DNA from: Vogesella sp. LIG4
Lineage (GTDB): Bacteria; Pseudomonadota; Gammaproteobacteria; Burkholderiales; Chromobacteriaceae
Length of the DNA stretch: 64,000 nucleotides
NCBI RefSeq assembly: GCF_900090205.1
Contig: NZ_LT607802.1
Coordinates: 3,489,923-3,553,922 of the forward strand
Direction: 5' to 3'
Every line of letters begins with the position of its first letter. The stretch's first letter is position 1. The notes below the pieces were generated by a model, which worked only from the letters and a program-made list of their open reading frames with translations, ran no database searches and was not told the origin of the DNA. The position numbers and the translations under genes were made by a program. Of the stretch, positions 46,522 through 56,122 are shown piece by piece.

Positions 46522-48561
46522 ATGTTCGGAAAACTGACTCTGGAAGCGATACCCTTCCACGAGCCCATCATCATGGGGGCGCTCTCGGGCGCCGGCCTGC
46601 TTGGCCTGGCCATCATTGCCGCCATCACCAAGTTCGGCAAATGGGGCTACCTGTGGAAAGAGTGGCTGACTTCGGTCGACCACAAGAAAATCGGCGTGAT
46701 GTACATCGTTGTAGCGCTGGTCATGCTGCTGCGCGGCTTTGCCGACGCACTGATGATGCGTACCCAGCTGGCCATGGCCACCGGCGGCGCGCACGGCATC
46801 TTCCCGCCTGAGCACTACGACCAGATCTTTACCGCCCACGGCGTGATCATGATCATCTTCATGGCCATGCCGTTCATGACCGGCCTGATGAACATCGTGG
46901 TACCGCTGCAGATCGGCGCCCGCGACGTGGCCTTCCCGTTCCTGAACTCGCTGAGCTTCTGGCTGCTGGTAGCCGCTGCGGCGCTGGTTAACCTGTCGCT
47001 GGGCGTGGGCGAATTCGCCAAGACCGGCTGGGTAGCCTACCCGCCGCTGTCCGAGCTGGCCTACAGCCCGGGCGTGGGGGTGGATTACTACATCTGGGCA
47101 CTGCAGATATCAGGTATCGGTACCACGCTGACAGCCATCAACTTCCTGGTGACCATCCTCAAGATGCGCGCACCGGGCATGAAGCTGATGCAAATGCCGA
47201 TCTTCACCTGGACCTGCACCTGGGCCAACGTGCTGATCGTAAGCTCGTTCCCGATCCTGACCGGCGCGCTGGCGATGCTGACTCTGGACCGCTACCTGGA
47301 CTTCCACTTCTTCACCAGTGAAGCCGGCGGCAACCCGATGATGTACCTGAACCTGTTCTGGGCATGGGGCCATCCGGAAGTCTACATCCTGGTTCTGCCG
47401 GCCTTCGGCGTGTTCTCCGAAGTGATCTCCACCTTCTCCGGCAAGCGCCTGTTCGGCCATACCTCGATGATCGTCGCCTCCGGCGTGATCACCGTACTGG
47501 GCTTCATGGTGTGGCTGCACCACTTCTTCACCATGGGTTCCGGCGCTGATGTAAACGCCTTCTTCGGTATCGCCACCATGGTGATTTCGGTACCCACCGG
47601 CGTGAAGCTGTTCAACTGGCTGTTTACCATCTACCGCGGCCGCCTGCGCTTCACCGCGCCGGTACTGTGGACCCTGGGCTTCATGGTGACCTTCTCCATC
47701 GGCGGCATGACCGGCGTGCTGATGGCAGTACCGGGCGCCGACTTCATGCTGCACAACAGCCTGTTCCTGATCGCCCACTTCCATAACACCATCATCGGTG
47801 GTGCGGTGTTCGGCTACCTGGCCGGCTTCGCCTTCTGGTTCCCGAAAGCCTTCGGCTTCAAGCTGGACGAGCGCCTGGGCAAGGCATCGTTCTGGTTCTG
47901 GCAGACCGGCTTCTACTTCGCCTTCGTGCCGCTGTACGTGCTGGGCTTCATGGGCATGACCCGTCGCCTGAACCACACCGACAACCCGCTGTGGACCCCG
48001 TGGCTGTACGTGGCCGTTATCGGCGCACTGCTGATCGCTGTCGGCATCGGCTGCCAGCTGCTGCAGCTGTTCGTGAGCCTGCGCAACCGCAAGGCACTGG
48101 CCGATGTGACCGGCGACCCGTGGAATGGCCACACCCTGGAGTGGTCCACCTCCTCGCCGCCGCCGTTCTACAACTTCGCTACCCTGCCGCAGGTGCATGA
48201 CATCGATGCATTCACCGACATGAAGGAAAAAGGCGTGGCCTACGACATTCCCAAGCAGTACGCGCCGATCCACATGCCGAAGAACACCGCGGCCGGCGTC
48301 TACATCGGCGGCTTCACCCTGGTATGCGGCTTTGCGCTGATCTGGCACATCTGGTGGCTGTCCATCGTTGGCCTGGTAGGCATCATTGCCAGCATGCTGG
48401 CCCGCGCCTACGACAACGACAAGGACTACTACGTGCAGCCGGAAGAAGTGGAAGCCATCGAGCGCGAGCGCTTCGAGAAGATGGGCATCGACTTCGACCG
48501 TTACGAGGAGCGCGACAACAGCGCCCGTCCGCACAAGGCCAAAACTCTGGAGCAGGTGTAA
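46522..48561 (+). CDS. cyoB: Cytochrome bo3 ubiquinol oxidase subunit I
   Basis: A 679-aa heme-copper oxidase core with about 15 TM helices. Low-spin heme and CuB ligands are visible: [15 protein letters not shown] (heme b), [11 protein letters not shown] with the cross-linked His-Tyr, WLHHFF (CuB) and [10 protein letters not shown] (heme o3 and b ligands). It reduces O2 with ubiquinol and pumps protons. AAGGAG 12 bases before the ATG, 7 bases after cyoA. Confidence 0.97.
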   Translation: MFGKLTLEAIPFHEPIIMGALSGAGLLGLAIIAAITKFGKWGYLWKEWLTSVDHKKIGVMYIVVALVMLLRGFADALMMRTQLAMATGGAHGIFPPEHYDQIFTAHGVIMIIFMAMPFMTGLMNIVVPLQIGARDVAFPFLNSLSFWLLVAAAALVNLSLGVGEFAKTGWVAYPPLSELAYSPGVGVDYYIWALQISGIGTTLTAINFLVTILKMRAPGMKLMQMPIFTWTCTWANVLIVSSFPILTGALAMLTLDRYLDFHFFTSEAGGNPMMYLNLFWAWGHPEVYILVLPAFGVFSEVISTFSGKRLFGHTSMIVASGVITVLGFMVWLHHFFTMGSGADVNAFFGIATMVISVPTGVKLFNWLFTIYRGRLRFTAPVLWTLGFMVTFSIGGMTGVLMAVPGADFMLHNSLFLIAHFHNTIIGGAVFGYLAGFAFWFPKAFGFKLDERLGKASFWFWQTGFYFAFVPLYVLGFMGMTRRLNHTDNPLWTPWLYVAVIGALLIAVGIGCQLLQLFVSLRNRKALADVTGDPWNGHTLEWSTSSPPPFYNFATLPQVHDIDAFTDMKEKGVAYDIPKQYAPIHMPKNTAAGVYIGGFTLVCGFALIWHIWWLSIVGLVGIIASMLARAYDNDKDYYVQPEEVEAIERERFEKMGIDFDRYEERDNSARPHKAKTLEQV

Positions 48562-48567
48562 TCAGCC

Positions 48568-49185
48568 ATGACTTCGCAAGTAAACGCATTGCATGACCAC
48601 GATCATGTTCACGACCATGAGCATCACGACAGCGGCGCCAGCGTAGAGCTGGGCTTCTGGCTGTACCTGATGACCGACTGCATCCTGTTTGCCAGCGCCT
48701 TTGCCGCCTACGCGGTACTGGTGGGCAACGTGGCAGGCGGCATCAGCGGCCACGACATCTTCGAGCTGAAGTACGTGCTCGTGGAAACCTTCGCGCTGCT
48801 GTTCTCTAGTATCACCTACGGCTTCGCCATGATCAGCGGCCACAAGGGCAGCAAGGCCGGCCTGCTGGGCTGGCTGGCGGTGACCTTCCTGTTCGGCGCC
48901 ACCTTTATCGGCATGGAGGTGAACGAGTTCCACCACCTGATCGCCGAGGGCCACGGCCCGGACAAGAGCGCCTTCCTGTCCGGCTTCTTCGCCCTGGTAG
49001 GCATGCACGGCCTGCATGTGACCGCCGGCCTGTTCTGGATGGCGGTAATGATGCTGGAAGCGCTCAAGACCGGCCTTACCGGCCGCGTGATGACCCGCCT
49101 GAACTGCCTGAGCATGTTCTGGCACTTCCTGGATATCGTGTGGATCTGCGTGTTCACCGTTGTGTACCTGAAAGGGGTGATCTGA
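48568..49185 (+). CDS. cyoC: Cytochrome bo3 ubiquinol oxidase subunit III
   Basis: A 205-aa five-helix membrane subunit. The His/Asp-rich N-terminus ([15 protein letters not shown]) precedes [24 protein letters not shown], and [16 protein letters not shown] and [18 protein letters not shown] are subunit III hallmarks. The stop overlaps cyoD by one base. Confidence 0.95.
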   Translation: MTSQVNALHDHDHVHDHEHHDSGASVELGFWLYLMTDCILFASAFAAYAVLVGNVAGGISGHDIFELKYVLVETFALLFSSITYGFAMISGHKGSKAGLLGWLAVTFLFGATFIGMEVNEFHHLIAEGHGPDKSAFLSGFFALVGMHGLHVTAGLFWMAVMMLEALKTGLTGRVMTRLNCLSMFWHFLDIVWICVFTVVYLKGVI

Positions 49186-49511
49186 TGAGCCACACTCACG
49201 ACCACGCCGCCAGCCACGGCAGCGTTTCCTCCTACCTGACCGGCTTCGTGCTGTCGGTAATCCTGACCGTGATTCCGTTCTGGCTGGTAATGAACGGCGG
49301 CCTGAACCCGCACGACACCCTGCTGACCATCGCCGGCTTCGCCGTCGTGCAGATCCTGGTGCACCTGAAGTACTTCCTGCACCTGAACTTCAGCAGCGAA
49401 GGCCGCATCAACAGCCTGGCCTTCCTGTTCACCGGCCTGGTGATCGTGCTGCTGGTGGCGCTGTCGGTATGGATCATCTTCAGCGCCGACGCGCTGATGA
49501 TGCCGAGCTGA
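49185..49511 (+). CDS. cyoD: Cytochrome bo3 ubiquinol oxidase subunit IV
   Basis: A 108-aa three-helix accessory subunit. The His-rich start [25 protein letters not shown] and the segment [19 protein letters not shown] are typical of CyoD. It overlaps the cyoC stop by one base (TGATG). Confidence 0.94.
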   Translation: MSHTHDHAASHGSVSSYLTGFVLSVILTVIPFWLVMNGGLNPHDTLLTIAGFAVVQILVHLKYFLHLNFSSEGRINSLAFLFTGLVIVLLVALSVWIIFSADALMMPS

Positions 49512-49522
49512 GTGCGGCCAAC

Positions 49523-50434
49523 GTGAAGCTCAAGCGCTATCTGCAGGTCACCAAGCCGGGCATCATCTTCGGCAACCTGATCTCCACCGCCGGCGGTTAC
49601 CTGCTGGCGGCACAGGGTCATGTCGACCTGCTGCAGATGCTGGCCACCCTCATCGGCCTGTCGCTGGTGGTGGCCTCCGGCTGCTCGCTGAACAACTGCG
49701 TGGACCGCGACATCGACAGCAAGATGGCGCGCACCAAGGGCCGCGTGCTGGTTACCGGCGTAATGTCGGTACGCGCGGCGCTGGCGCACGGCATCGTGCT
49801 CGGCGTCGCCGGCTTTGCCACGCTGTGGTTCGGCACCAATGCGCTGGCTACCGCCTGCGCACTGTTCGGCTTCGTGATCTACGCCGGCGTGTACAGCCTG
49901 TACATGAAGCGCAAGTCGGTATACGGCACCGTGGTGGGCAGCCTGTCCGGCGCGGTACCGCCGGTAGCCGGCTACTGCGCCGCCACCGGCCGCTTCGACA
50001 TGGGCGCGGCGATTCTGCTGCTGATGTTCTGCCTGTGGCAGATGCCGCACTCCTACGCGATTGCCATCTTCCGCTTCCAGGACTACCAGGCAGCCGGCAT
50101 CCCGGTACTGCCGGTGGTGCGTGGCGTATCCGCGGCCAAGCGCCAGATCGTGCTGTACATCCTGGCCTTCATGGTGGCGACCATCATGCTGATGCTGGGC
50201 GGCTACGTGGGCTACGGCTACCTGGTGGTGGCAGTGGCCACCAGCCTGTGGTGGCTGAAGATGGCGCTGTCCGGCCACAAGGCCGAGGACGACCGCGTGT
50301 GGGCGCGCCAGGTGTTCGCCTTCTCCATCGTCACCATCACCGCCCTGTCGGTAATGATGGCAGTGGACAGCCGCATGGCGGTGCCCGGTGCTGCCGGCAG
50401 CCAGCTGGCCAGCCTGCTGCACGCACTGGCCTGA
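49523..50434 (+). CDS. cyoE: Protoheme IX farnesyltransferase
   Basis: Makes heme O from heme B for the bo3 oxidase. A UbiA-family membrane enzyme (303 aa, about 9 helices) with the prenyl-diphosphate motif [15 protein letters not shown] and second loop [10 protein letters not shown] start at GTG 49523 ([21 protein letters not shown]), which aligns with the E. coli N-terminus. No ATG lies in a usable position and the ribosome-binding site is weak. The ten bases just before the start are the dispersed-motif core TGCGGCCAAC. Confidence 0.93.
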   Translation: MKLKRYLQVTKPGIIFGNLISTAGGYLLAAQGHVDLLQMLATLIGLSLVVASGCSLNNCVDRDIDSKMARTKGRVLVTGVMSVRAALAHGIVLGVAGFATLWFGTNALATACALFGFVIYAGVYSLYMKRKSVYGTVVGSLSGAVPPVAGYCAATGRFDMGAAILLLMFCLWQMPHSYAIAIFRFQDYQAAGIPVLPVVRGVSAAKRQIVLYILAFMVATIMLMLGGYVGYGYLVVAVATSLWWLKMALSGHKAEDDRVWARQVFAFSIVTITALSVMMAVDSRMAVPGAAGSQLASLLHALA

Positions 50435-50456
50435 AGCGTTTCCGATCAGTAACAGC

Positions 50457-50489
50457 AATCGGCCGCAGAGCAATCTGCGGCCGATTTTT
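50457..50489 (+). terminator. Terminator of the cyo operon
   Basis: AATCGGCCGCAGA and TCTGCGGCCGATT around GCAA, followed by TTT. Confidence 0.93.
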
Positions 50490-50552
50490 ATTTGCCGCCG
50501 CGCCAGGGCGAGCCTCTCCGAGACAGTGACTCCGGGCACCCTGCGGCCAACA

Positions 50553-50587
50553 TAAAAAAACTCCCGGCACGGGTTTCGCGCCGGGAG
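50553..50587 (-). terminator. Terminator of the polyamine-binding-protein gene
   Basis: CTCCCGGC/GCCGGGAG (50561-50568, 50580-50587) with seven A on its left, which is a T-run on the minus strand, just after the stop at 50611. Confidence 0.85.
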
Positions 50588-50610
50588 CAAGTGGATGGCC
50601 GGTAACGGAA

Positions 50611-51717
50611 TCAGCGCCCGTTTTTAAGCTGGGTCCACAGCCGGTTTTCCAGCCGCTGGATTTCCGCCGATATCGCTTTTTCCAGGAACAGGGTCTTCAA
50701 CACCGATTCCGGCGGGTACACCGAGGCGTCCCTGGCGATCTCGGGCTTCACGTACTTGAGCGAGGCCGCATTGGCGTTCGGGTAGAACACCTCGTTGGTG
50801 ATGCCGGCGTGCACCTCCGGCCGTTCGATGTAGTTGATCCACTTGTAGGCGGCCTCTACGTCCGGGGCGCCTTTCGGAATGGCCATCATGCTGAACCAGA
50901 TCGGCGCCCCGCTCTTGGGAATCACGTAACGCAGCTCGTAGGGCTTGCCGGCTTCCCGCGCCCGGCGCTTGGCCATGGCCACGTCGCCGGACCAGGCAAA
51001 GGCGAAGCAGATGTCGTTGTTTGCCAGGTCGTTGATATAGCTGGTGGTGTTGAACTGCGAGATATACGGGCGAATCTTCTTCAGCTGTTCGAAGGCGGCC
51101 TGGTAATCCGCCGGGTTATTGCTGTTCGGGTCCTTGCCGAGGTAATGCAGGGTAACGGCAAAGACATCCAGCGGCGAATCCAGCACAGAGACACCACAGG
51201 GTTTCAGCCTGGACAGGTACTCCGGCTTGAAGAAGATATCCCAGCTATCGTACGGCGCATTCTTGCCAAGAAGCGGCTGCACCTTGCTCATGTTGTATCC
51301 AAGCCCGGTGGTGCCCCAGGCCCAGGGCACGCCGTATTTGTTGCCCGGGTCGCCGTCTTCCGCCAGCTTCATCAGCGTCTTGTCCAGATTGGCCAGATTG
51401 GGCAGCTTGCTCTTGTCCAGCTTCAGGTAGATGCCGGCCTGAATCTGCTTGGCCATATAGCTGCTGGTTGGCACTACCACGTCGTAGCCGGATTTGCCGA
51501 TGAGCATCTTGGCCTGCAGGGTATCGTCGGAATCGTAGACGTCGTAACGCACCTTGATTCCCGTTTCCTTCTCGAAATTCTTTACCGTGTCCTTGCCGAT
51601 GTAGTCGGAAAAATTATAGAGATTCATCACCTGCTCGCCGGCATGCGCCGTCACGCTCAGCAGGCCGAGTGCCAGCGGCAGCAGCAGTTGCTTCAGTTGT
51701 TTGCCATGGTTTTCCAC
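50611..51717 (-). CDS. Periplasmic polyamine-binding protein (PotF-like)
   Basis: A 368-aa family-1 solute-binding protein of the PotD/PotF type. A signal peptide ends at TAHA, followed by GEQVMNLYNFSDYIGKDTVKNFEKETGIKV. YDVVVPTSSYMAKQIQAG and the C-terminal PNANAASLKYV are typical of putrescine/spermidine-binding proteins. The start is GTG 51717 with AGGAG 7 bases upstream. A 9-codon out-of-frame ATG ORF (MKWKTMANN) overlaps it. No ABC permease or ATPase gene is adjacent, so it is an orphan. Downstream of the ureohydrolase on the same strand. Confidence 0.9.
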   Translation of the reverse strand: MENHGKQLKQLLLPLALGLLSVTAHAGEQVMNLYNFSDYIGKDTVKNFEKETGIKVRYDVYDSDDTLQAKMLIGKSGYDVVVPTSSYMAKQIQAGIYLKLDKSKLPNLANLDKTLMKLAEDGDPGNKYGVPWAWGTTGLGYNMSKVQPLLGKNAPYDSWDIFFKPEYLSRLKPCGVSVLDSPLDVFAVTLHYLGKDPNSNNPADYQAAFEQLKKIRPYISQFNTTSYINDLANNDICFAFAWSGDVAMAKRRAREAGKPYELRYVIPKSGAPIWFSMMAIPKGAPDVEAAYKWINYIERPEVHAGITNEVFYPNANAASLKYVKPEIARDASVYPPESVLKTLFLEKAISAEIQRLENRLWTQLKNGR

Positions 51718-51737
51718 TTCATTGCTCCTAGCAGTGC

Positions 51738-52715
51738 TCACCGTTGCCGGTAGTGTTTTTTCAGCCGCAACACGCACAACAGGTCGTAGGCGATGTGTGC
51801 GGCCGCCAGGGCGGTGATTTCGCTCTGGTCGAACGGCGGTGCCACTTCCACGATGTCCATGCCAACCAGGTCGAGCGCCCCCAGGCCGCGCACGATGGTG
51901 AGCGCCTGCGCCGTGCTGAGCCCGCCAGCCACCGGCGTACCGGTACCGGGTGCGAAGGCGGGGTCGAGACAATCGATATCGAAGGTCAGGTAGGCGGGTG
52001 CATCACCAACGATGGCCAGGATTTTTTCCAGCGTCTTTTTCGGCCCATCCAGCTGCACCGACTCGGCATCCAGCACCTTGATGCCCATGAAGTCGTCGTT
52101 CCAGGTACGGATGCCTACCTGCACCGAGTGCTCGACATCCACCAGGCCGTCCTTGACTGCCTTGTAGAACATGCTGCCGTGGTTGAGCGAATGCGGGCTG
52201 TCATCCGGCCAAGTGTCGCAATGGGCGTCGAAGTGGATCAGCGCCACCGGCCGGCCGAGTTTTTCCACGTGTGCGGCCAACAGTGGGTAGGTGATGTAGT
52301 GGTCGCCACCGAAAGTAAGCATCCGCGCACCGGATGCCAGAATGTGGCGCGCGTGGGCAACGATGCTTTCGTGGATGGTGTGCGGGTTGTGCGCGTCGAA
52401 CCAGCAATCGCCGTAATCGATCACCGCCAGGTCGTCGAAGGGGTCGAAACCCCAGGGGTAGCCTTTCAGATCGCTCAGCGTGACCGAAGCGGCACGCACG
52501 GCTGCCGGCCCCAGGCGCGCACCTGGGCGAAAGGTGGTGGCCAGGTCCAGCGGCACCCCCGACACCACCACGTCGGCCCCCGTCAGGTCGCGGCTGTAAT
52601 TGCGGCGCAAAAACGAGAGCACACCCGCATAGGTGTTTTCCACTGCGCCGCCACACAGCTCGCGGCGGCGGATCGCCCCGTCACCGAATATCGTTTCATC
52701 CATCTTGTCGTCCAT
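51738..52715 (-). CDS. Agmatinase / guanidinobutyrase family ureohydrolase
   Basis: A 325-aa Mn-dependent ureohydrolase that releases urea from a guanidino compound. Metal ligands are in TFGGDHYIT, HFDAHCDTW and FDIDCLDPAFAPGTGTP. It could be agmatinase (speB, giving putrescine) or guanidinobutyrase (gbuA). The divergent LysR regulator next door matches the gbuA-gbuR layout of Pseudomonas. GAGGAGGAG precedes the ATG at 52715. An in-frame ATG at 52736 is less well placed. The adjacent polyamine-binding protein supports a polyamine/guanidine role. Confidence 0.9.
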   Translation of the reverse strand: MDDKMDETIFGDGAIRRRELCGGAVENTYAGVLSFLRRNYSRDLTGADVVVSGVPLDLATTFRPGARLGPAAVRAASVTLSDLKGYPWGFDPFDDLAVIDYGDCWFDAHNPHTIHESIVAHARHILASGARMLTFGGDHYITYPLLAAHVEKLGRPVALIHFDAHCDTWPDDSPHSLNHGSMFYKAVKDGLVDVEHSVQVGIRTWNDDFMGIKVLDAESVQLDGPKKTLEKILAIVGDAPAYLTFDIDCLDPAFAPGTGTPVAGGLSTAQALTIVRGLGALDLVGMDIVEVAPPFDQSEITALAAAHIAYDLLCVLRLKKHYRQR

Positions 52716-52805
52716 CTCTCCTCCTCGGCTTTTCATGCCTGTCTAAGGTGGGAGGATGGTGACGCCAGTGACGGCTGGCGAAAAGCGATGTATTTTGCTC
52801 GTACT

Positions 52806-52820
52806 ATTAAAATTTTTAAT
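52806..52820. promoter_or_regulatory. AT-rich near-palindrome, LysR operator candidate
   Basis: ATTAAAATTTTTAAT, 8 bases before the regulator start and 91 before the ureohydrolase start, in the intergenic region shared by the two divergent genes. The position and symmetry fit an autoregulatory LysR site. Confidence 0.4.
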
Positions 52821-52827
52821 ATCAGTG

Positions 52828-53709
52828 ATGCGCCGACTCCCTCCCCTGCAGTGCATGCTGGCCTTCGAGGCATCCGCCAGGCTTGGCAGCTTTTCCCGTG
52901 CCGCGGCCGAACTGGCCCTGACACAATCGGCCATCAGCCACCAGATCCAGCATCTGGAAGAATGGGTGGCACAACCGTTGTTCCGCCGGATCGGCCGCGG
53001 TGTTGCGCTGACGGCGGCGGGCGAGCTGTTCCTGCAAACCGTGCAGGACACCATCAAGCTGCTGAGCAACGGCCGCGACCGCATCGAGCCTTACGGCAAC
53101 CTCAATTCAGTGCTGCTGTACAGCCCGCCGCACGTGACATATGGCTGGCTGATGCCGCGCCTGCCGGCGCTGAAAGCACGCTATCCGGAACTGGAGATCT
53201 GGCTGCTGTCGGAGCGGGAAATCCGCGAGATAGACCGCATCGATGTCGACCTGATCATCTCGGCCCACCCGAGCAACAGCCCCGACATGGTTTGCATGCC
53301 GCTCATGAACGACGGTGCCGTGGCGGTATGCGGGCCGCAAACGGCGCAGCGGCTGGCGGCGCGCCCCTTTCCGCAGGTGCTGAGCGAGGTGCCGCTGCTG
53401 AGCGACGAGGCACGGCCGGAATGGGCGCCGTGGATGCCGGAACTGCGCCGGCAAGGGTTGGAGATCACCCGGGCGCTGACAGTGGAAGATCAGCGCCTGC
53501 TGCTATCGGCAGCGGAACAGGAAATGGGCATCGCCATGGTCTCGCGCCTGCTGGCGGACGATGCCTTGCGGCACGGCAGGCTGGTGGAGCTGACGCAAAT
53601 CCCAGGCTTTGCCCTGCCGCCGCTGTGGCTGAAGAAATCACGCCTGCCACCACGTACCGAAGCGGCCGAAGTCACCTTCGACTGGCTGCTGGCGGCGGCG
53701 ACCGGCTAG
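52828..53709 (+). CDS. LysR-family regulator, divergent from the ureohydrolase
   Basis: A 293-aa LysR-type regulator of the GcvA/GbuR-like subgroup. N-terminal HTH: MLAFEASARLGSFSRAAAELALTQSAISHQIQHLE (residues about 10-45). The effector domain begins at about 90. The start at 52828 (MRRLPPLQCM) fits the family. No strong ribosome-binding site is present, so a near-leaderless message is possible. It probably activates the divergent ureohydrolase gene in response to its guanidino substrate (inference from gene order). Confidence 0.88.
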   Translation: MRRLPPLQCMLAFEASARLGSFSRAAAELALTQSAISHQIQHLEEWVAQPLFRRIGRGVALTAAGELFLQTVQDTIKLLSNGRDRIEPYGNLNSVLLYSPPHVTYGWLMPRLPALKARYPELEIWLLSEREIREIDRIDVDLIISAHPSNSPDMVCMPLMNDGAVAVCGPQTAQRLAARPFPQVLSEVPLLSDEARPEWAPWMPELRRQGLEITRALTVEDQRLLLSAAEQEMGIAMVSRLLADDALRHGRLVELTQIPGFALPPLWLKKSRLPPRTEAAEVTFDWLLAAATG

Positions 53710-54025
53710 CCCGGTAGAGCATCAACACAGGATGCCCAGCAAAACGCCCATGCTGGAGCTATGTAAACTTTTAATGGGTTACTCGCCTGTGTAACAGGGC
53801 TCAGCGGCAGTGCTATCGGCGTGTCATCGGCCACTGCAGGCTGCCGCCCCATATGGGCCGAGCGTCCATGCAGGACCACAGACTTGCTGCTTGCACCAAA
53901 GCCCACGCTTGGCTATTCGCCTGCATAAGGACAAATGGCAGCTTCCATAGTGGAAGCCGCCATTAAAGGTGAACCAGAGAAAATCTACTTCTATCTACCA
54001 GCCTTGCGGCCAACTCTTTATCCAG
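53710..54025. terminator. 316-bp gap with a minus-strand terminator at 53931-53963
   Basis: ATGGCAGCTTCCA and TGGAAGCCGCCAT (53935-53947, 53951-53963; one mismatch, TAG loop) with AAA to the left end transcription of the GntR gene on the minus strand. The remaining sequence (53710-53930) shows no ORF with a start signal and no repeat I can name. Confidence 0.75.
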
Positions 54026-54778
54026 TCACACCTGCGTGTTAGCCCTCATGCGCTCCAGTTCCTGGCTATCGACCAGGATGCGTACCGCGTCATGGCGCCA
54101 GTACTCATGATCGCAATCGATGATCTCGCCGTGCTGGTCATAGTTGACGCAGGAAATCAGCAGAATCGGGCTCCCCTCGGTCAGCATCAGCGCCTGCGCT
54201 ACTTCGCCCCACGCCGCAGTAGGGTTGATTTCGAAGCGGGAGCGGCCATAACGCACACCATACTGCTGCTCGTAAAGGGTGGTCAGCGACTGGCTAAGAT
54301 CATGCTCCAGAATGCCGGGAAACCGCTCCGGCTTCAGGTAATGCCGCGCCAGCAGTACCACGCGGCCATCCAGCTTGCGTAGCCGCGTGACCTCGTTCAC
54401 CCGCGACAAGGTTGGCAGAGACAGCTCCTGACACAGTGCCGGCGTGGCCACAATGGAGCGGGATGACAACACCAGCGTTTCAAGCTGTCGCTTCTGCTCA
54501 GTGACAATCTGATGGAAGGGTGAGCGATACAGCGGGTTGTAGATTAGCCTCGGCGGCGCAACGAACCAGCCACGTCGGTCCTCACAATAAATCCTCCCCT
54601 CTGCCTCCATCGACAGTAGCGCCTCCTTCACTGTTATCCGGGTGGTATCGAACAGCTCGGACAGCTCACGCTCCGACGGCAACTTGACCCCAGGCAGCAG
54701 CATTTTGCTATCGATCTGCATCTCTAGTGACTGCCTGATCTGGGTGGCAAGAGTGGTATTGCGCTCAACTGCAGCCAT
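54026..54778 (-). CDS. GntR-family regulator with UTRA domain (PhnR-like)
   Basis: A 250-aa HutC-subfamily regulator. Winged helix in LPSERELSELFDTTRITVKEALLSMEAEGRIYCE (residues about 33-66), then a UTRA ligand domain (about 90-240). GGAG precedes the ATG. It diverges from the transporter-phosphatase operon across 285 bases. Regulators with this architecture and position control phosphonate and organophosphate uptake operons (PhnR type), so I infer it represses the operon until a small phosphorylated ligand binds. Confidence 0.88.
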   Translation of the reverse strand: MAAVERNTTLATQIRQSLEMQIDSKMLLPGVKLPSERELSELFDTTRITVKEALLSMEAEGRIYCEDRRGWFVAPPRLIYNPLYRSPFHQIVTEQKRQLETLVLSSRSIVATPALCQELSLPTLSRVNEVTRLRKLDGRVVLLARHYLKPERFPGILEHDLSQSLTTLYEQQYGVRYGRSRFEINPTAAWGEVAQALMLTEGSPILLISCVNYDQHGEIIDCDHEYWRHDAVRILVDSQELERMRANTQV

Positions 54779-54992
54779 CTGGACTACTCCAATGTTTCAA
54801 TATGGTGACAAATCTATCACGGAACAATGATTTCTCAAAGACATGTCAAGGTAATGACAGCGCTATTCAACTGGTAACCCCACACAGAAAACCACACCAG
54901 AAATTTTCATGCATTTTCTTGCAAATCAATATGTTGTGCAAAATAAAATCTTGCCGACTCCATTTTTTACGGCCTGGAAAAACACAACACAA

Positions 54993-55022
54993 TTGACAGT
55001 TGGAAAGCCTCTCGACTATGGT
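54993..55022 (+). promoter_or_regulatory. Promoter of the organophosphate operon
   Basis: TTGACA (54993-54998), 18-base spacer, TATGGT (55017-55022). The -35 is perfect and the -10 matches 4 of 6. GGAG follows at 9 bases before the ATG at 55064. The rest of the 285-base region (54779-54992) is AT-rich, without a gene. Confidence 0.6.
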
Positions 55023-55063
55023 TCGCCTGCAGTTCAAATCTGGACTAGACCAAAGGAGTAATC

Positions 55064-56113
55064 ATGAAGAATTTGCTGGTTACCGTTGTATCCGGGGGGC
55101 TTTGCCTCAGCGTGGCACCGGCCAAGGCCGAGAACCTCAATGTGCTGATCCAGGCCGCCAAGAAAGAAGGCGCCGTTTATAGCGTGGGCATGCCGGACGA
55201 CTGGGCCAACTGGAAAGACACCTGGGCGCAGATTACCCAGAAATATGGTCTGAGTCACCGCGATACCGATCTGAGTTCGGCAGAAGAGCTGGCCAAGTTC
55301 GATGCGGAAAAAACCAACGCTACGGCAGATATCGGCGACGTTGGTCACACTTTCGGCCCGGTGGCACTGCAAAAAGGGCTGACCCAGCCGTACAAGCCCA
55401 GCACCTGGGGTGATATTCCGGCCTGGGCCAAGGACAAGGATGGACAATGGGTACTGGCCTATACCGGCACCATTTCCTTCATTACCAATAACCAGCTGGT
55501 GAAAGAGCCGCCCAAATCCTGGGCCGACCTGCTCAAAGGCAAATACAAGGTCACGCTGGGTGCCGTCGGGGTATCCGCTCGCGCCAACAGCGCGGTACTG
55601 GCGGCCGCGCTGGCCCGAGGCGGCGACGAGAAAAACCTGAAACCCGCACTGGAGCTCTTCAGCCAGCTGGCCAAGCAGGGCCGCCTGTCGCTGATCGACC
55701 CGAGCCTGGCCAACCTGGAAAAAGGCGAGATCGAAGTGGGCATCCTGTGGGACTTCACCTCGCTGAGCTACCGCGACCGTATCGACAGCAAGCGCTTTAC
55801 GGTAAGCATCCCGACCGACGGCTCGGTGACTACCGGCTACACCACCATCATCAACAAGTACGCCAAGCACCCGAATGCGGCCAAGCTGGTGCGTGAATAT
55901 GTGCTGAGCGATGCCGGCCAGGTCAACCTGGCACGCGGCTATGCCCGGCCGATTCGCGGCAATGTAACGATTCCGGCAGACGTGCAGGCCAAGTTGCTGC
56001 CAGCCAGCCAGTACCGCGTCGCCAAGCCGATCCGGGATTTTGCTGCGTGGGAAGAGTCAACCAAAAACCTGCCGCGCCAATGGCAGGAAACGGTCATGGT
56101 GAACATGCAGTAA
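55064..56113 (+). CDS. Periplasmic binding protein of an organophosphate/phosphonate-type ABC transporter
   Basis: A 349-aa extracellular solute-binding protein of the FbpA/PhnS-like family. Signal MKNLLVTVVSGGLCLSVAPAKA, then ENLNVLIQAAKKEGAVYSVGMPDDWANWKDTW. Phosphate- or anion-contacting candidates lie in YTGTISFITNN and VGVSARANSAV. It opens an operon with two single-domain permeases and an ATPase (the set used by 2-aminoethylphosphonate-type importers) plus hydrolases. The ligand is inferred only. Confidence 0.88.
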   Translation: MKNLLVTVVSGGLCLSVAPAKAENLNVLIQAAKKEGAVYSVGMPDDWANWKDTWAQITQKYGLSHRDTDLSSAEELAKFDAEKTNATADIGDVGHTFGPVALQKGLTQPYKPSTWGDIPAWAKDKDGQWVLAYTGTISFITNNQLVKEPPKSWADLLKGKYKVTLGAVGVSARANSAVLAAALARGGDEKNLKPALELFSQLAKQGRLSLIDPSLANLEKGEIEVGILWDFTSLSYRDRIDSKRFTVSIPTDGSVTTGYTTIINKYAKHPNAAKLVREYVLSDAGQVNLARGYARPIRGNVTIPADVQAKLLPASQYRVAKPIRDFAAWEESTKNLPRQWQETVMVNMQ

Positions 56114-56122
56114 GGAGCGGTC

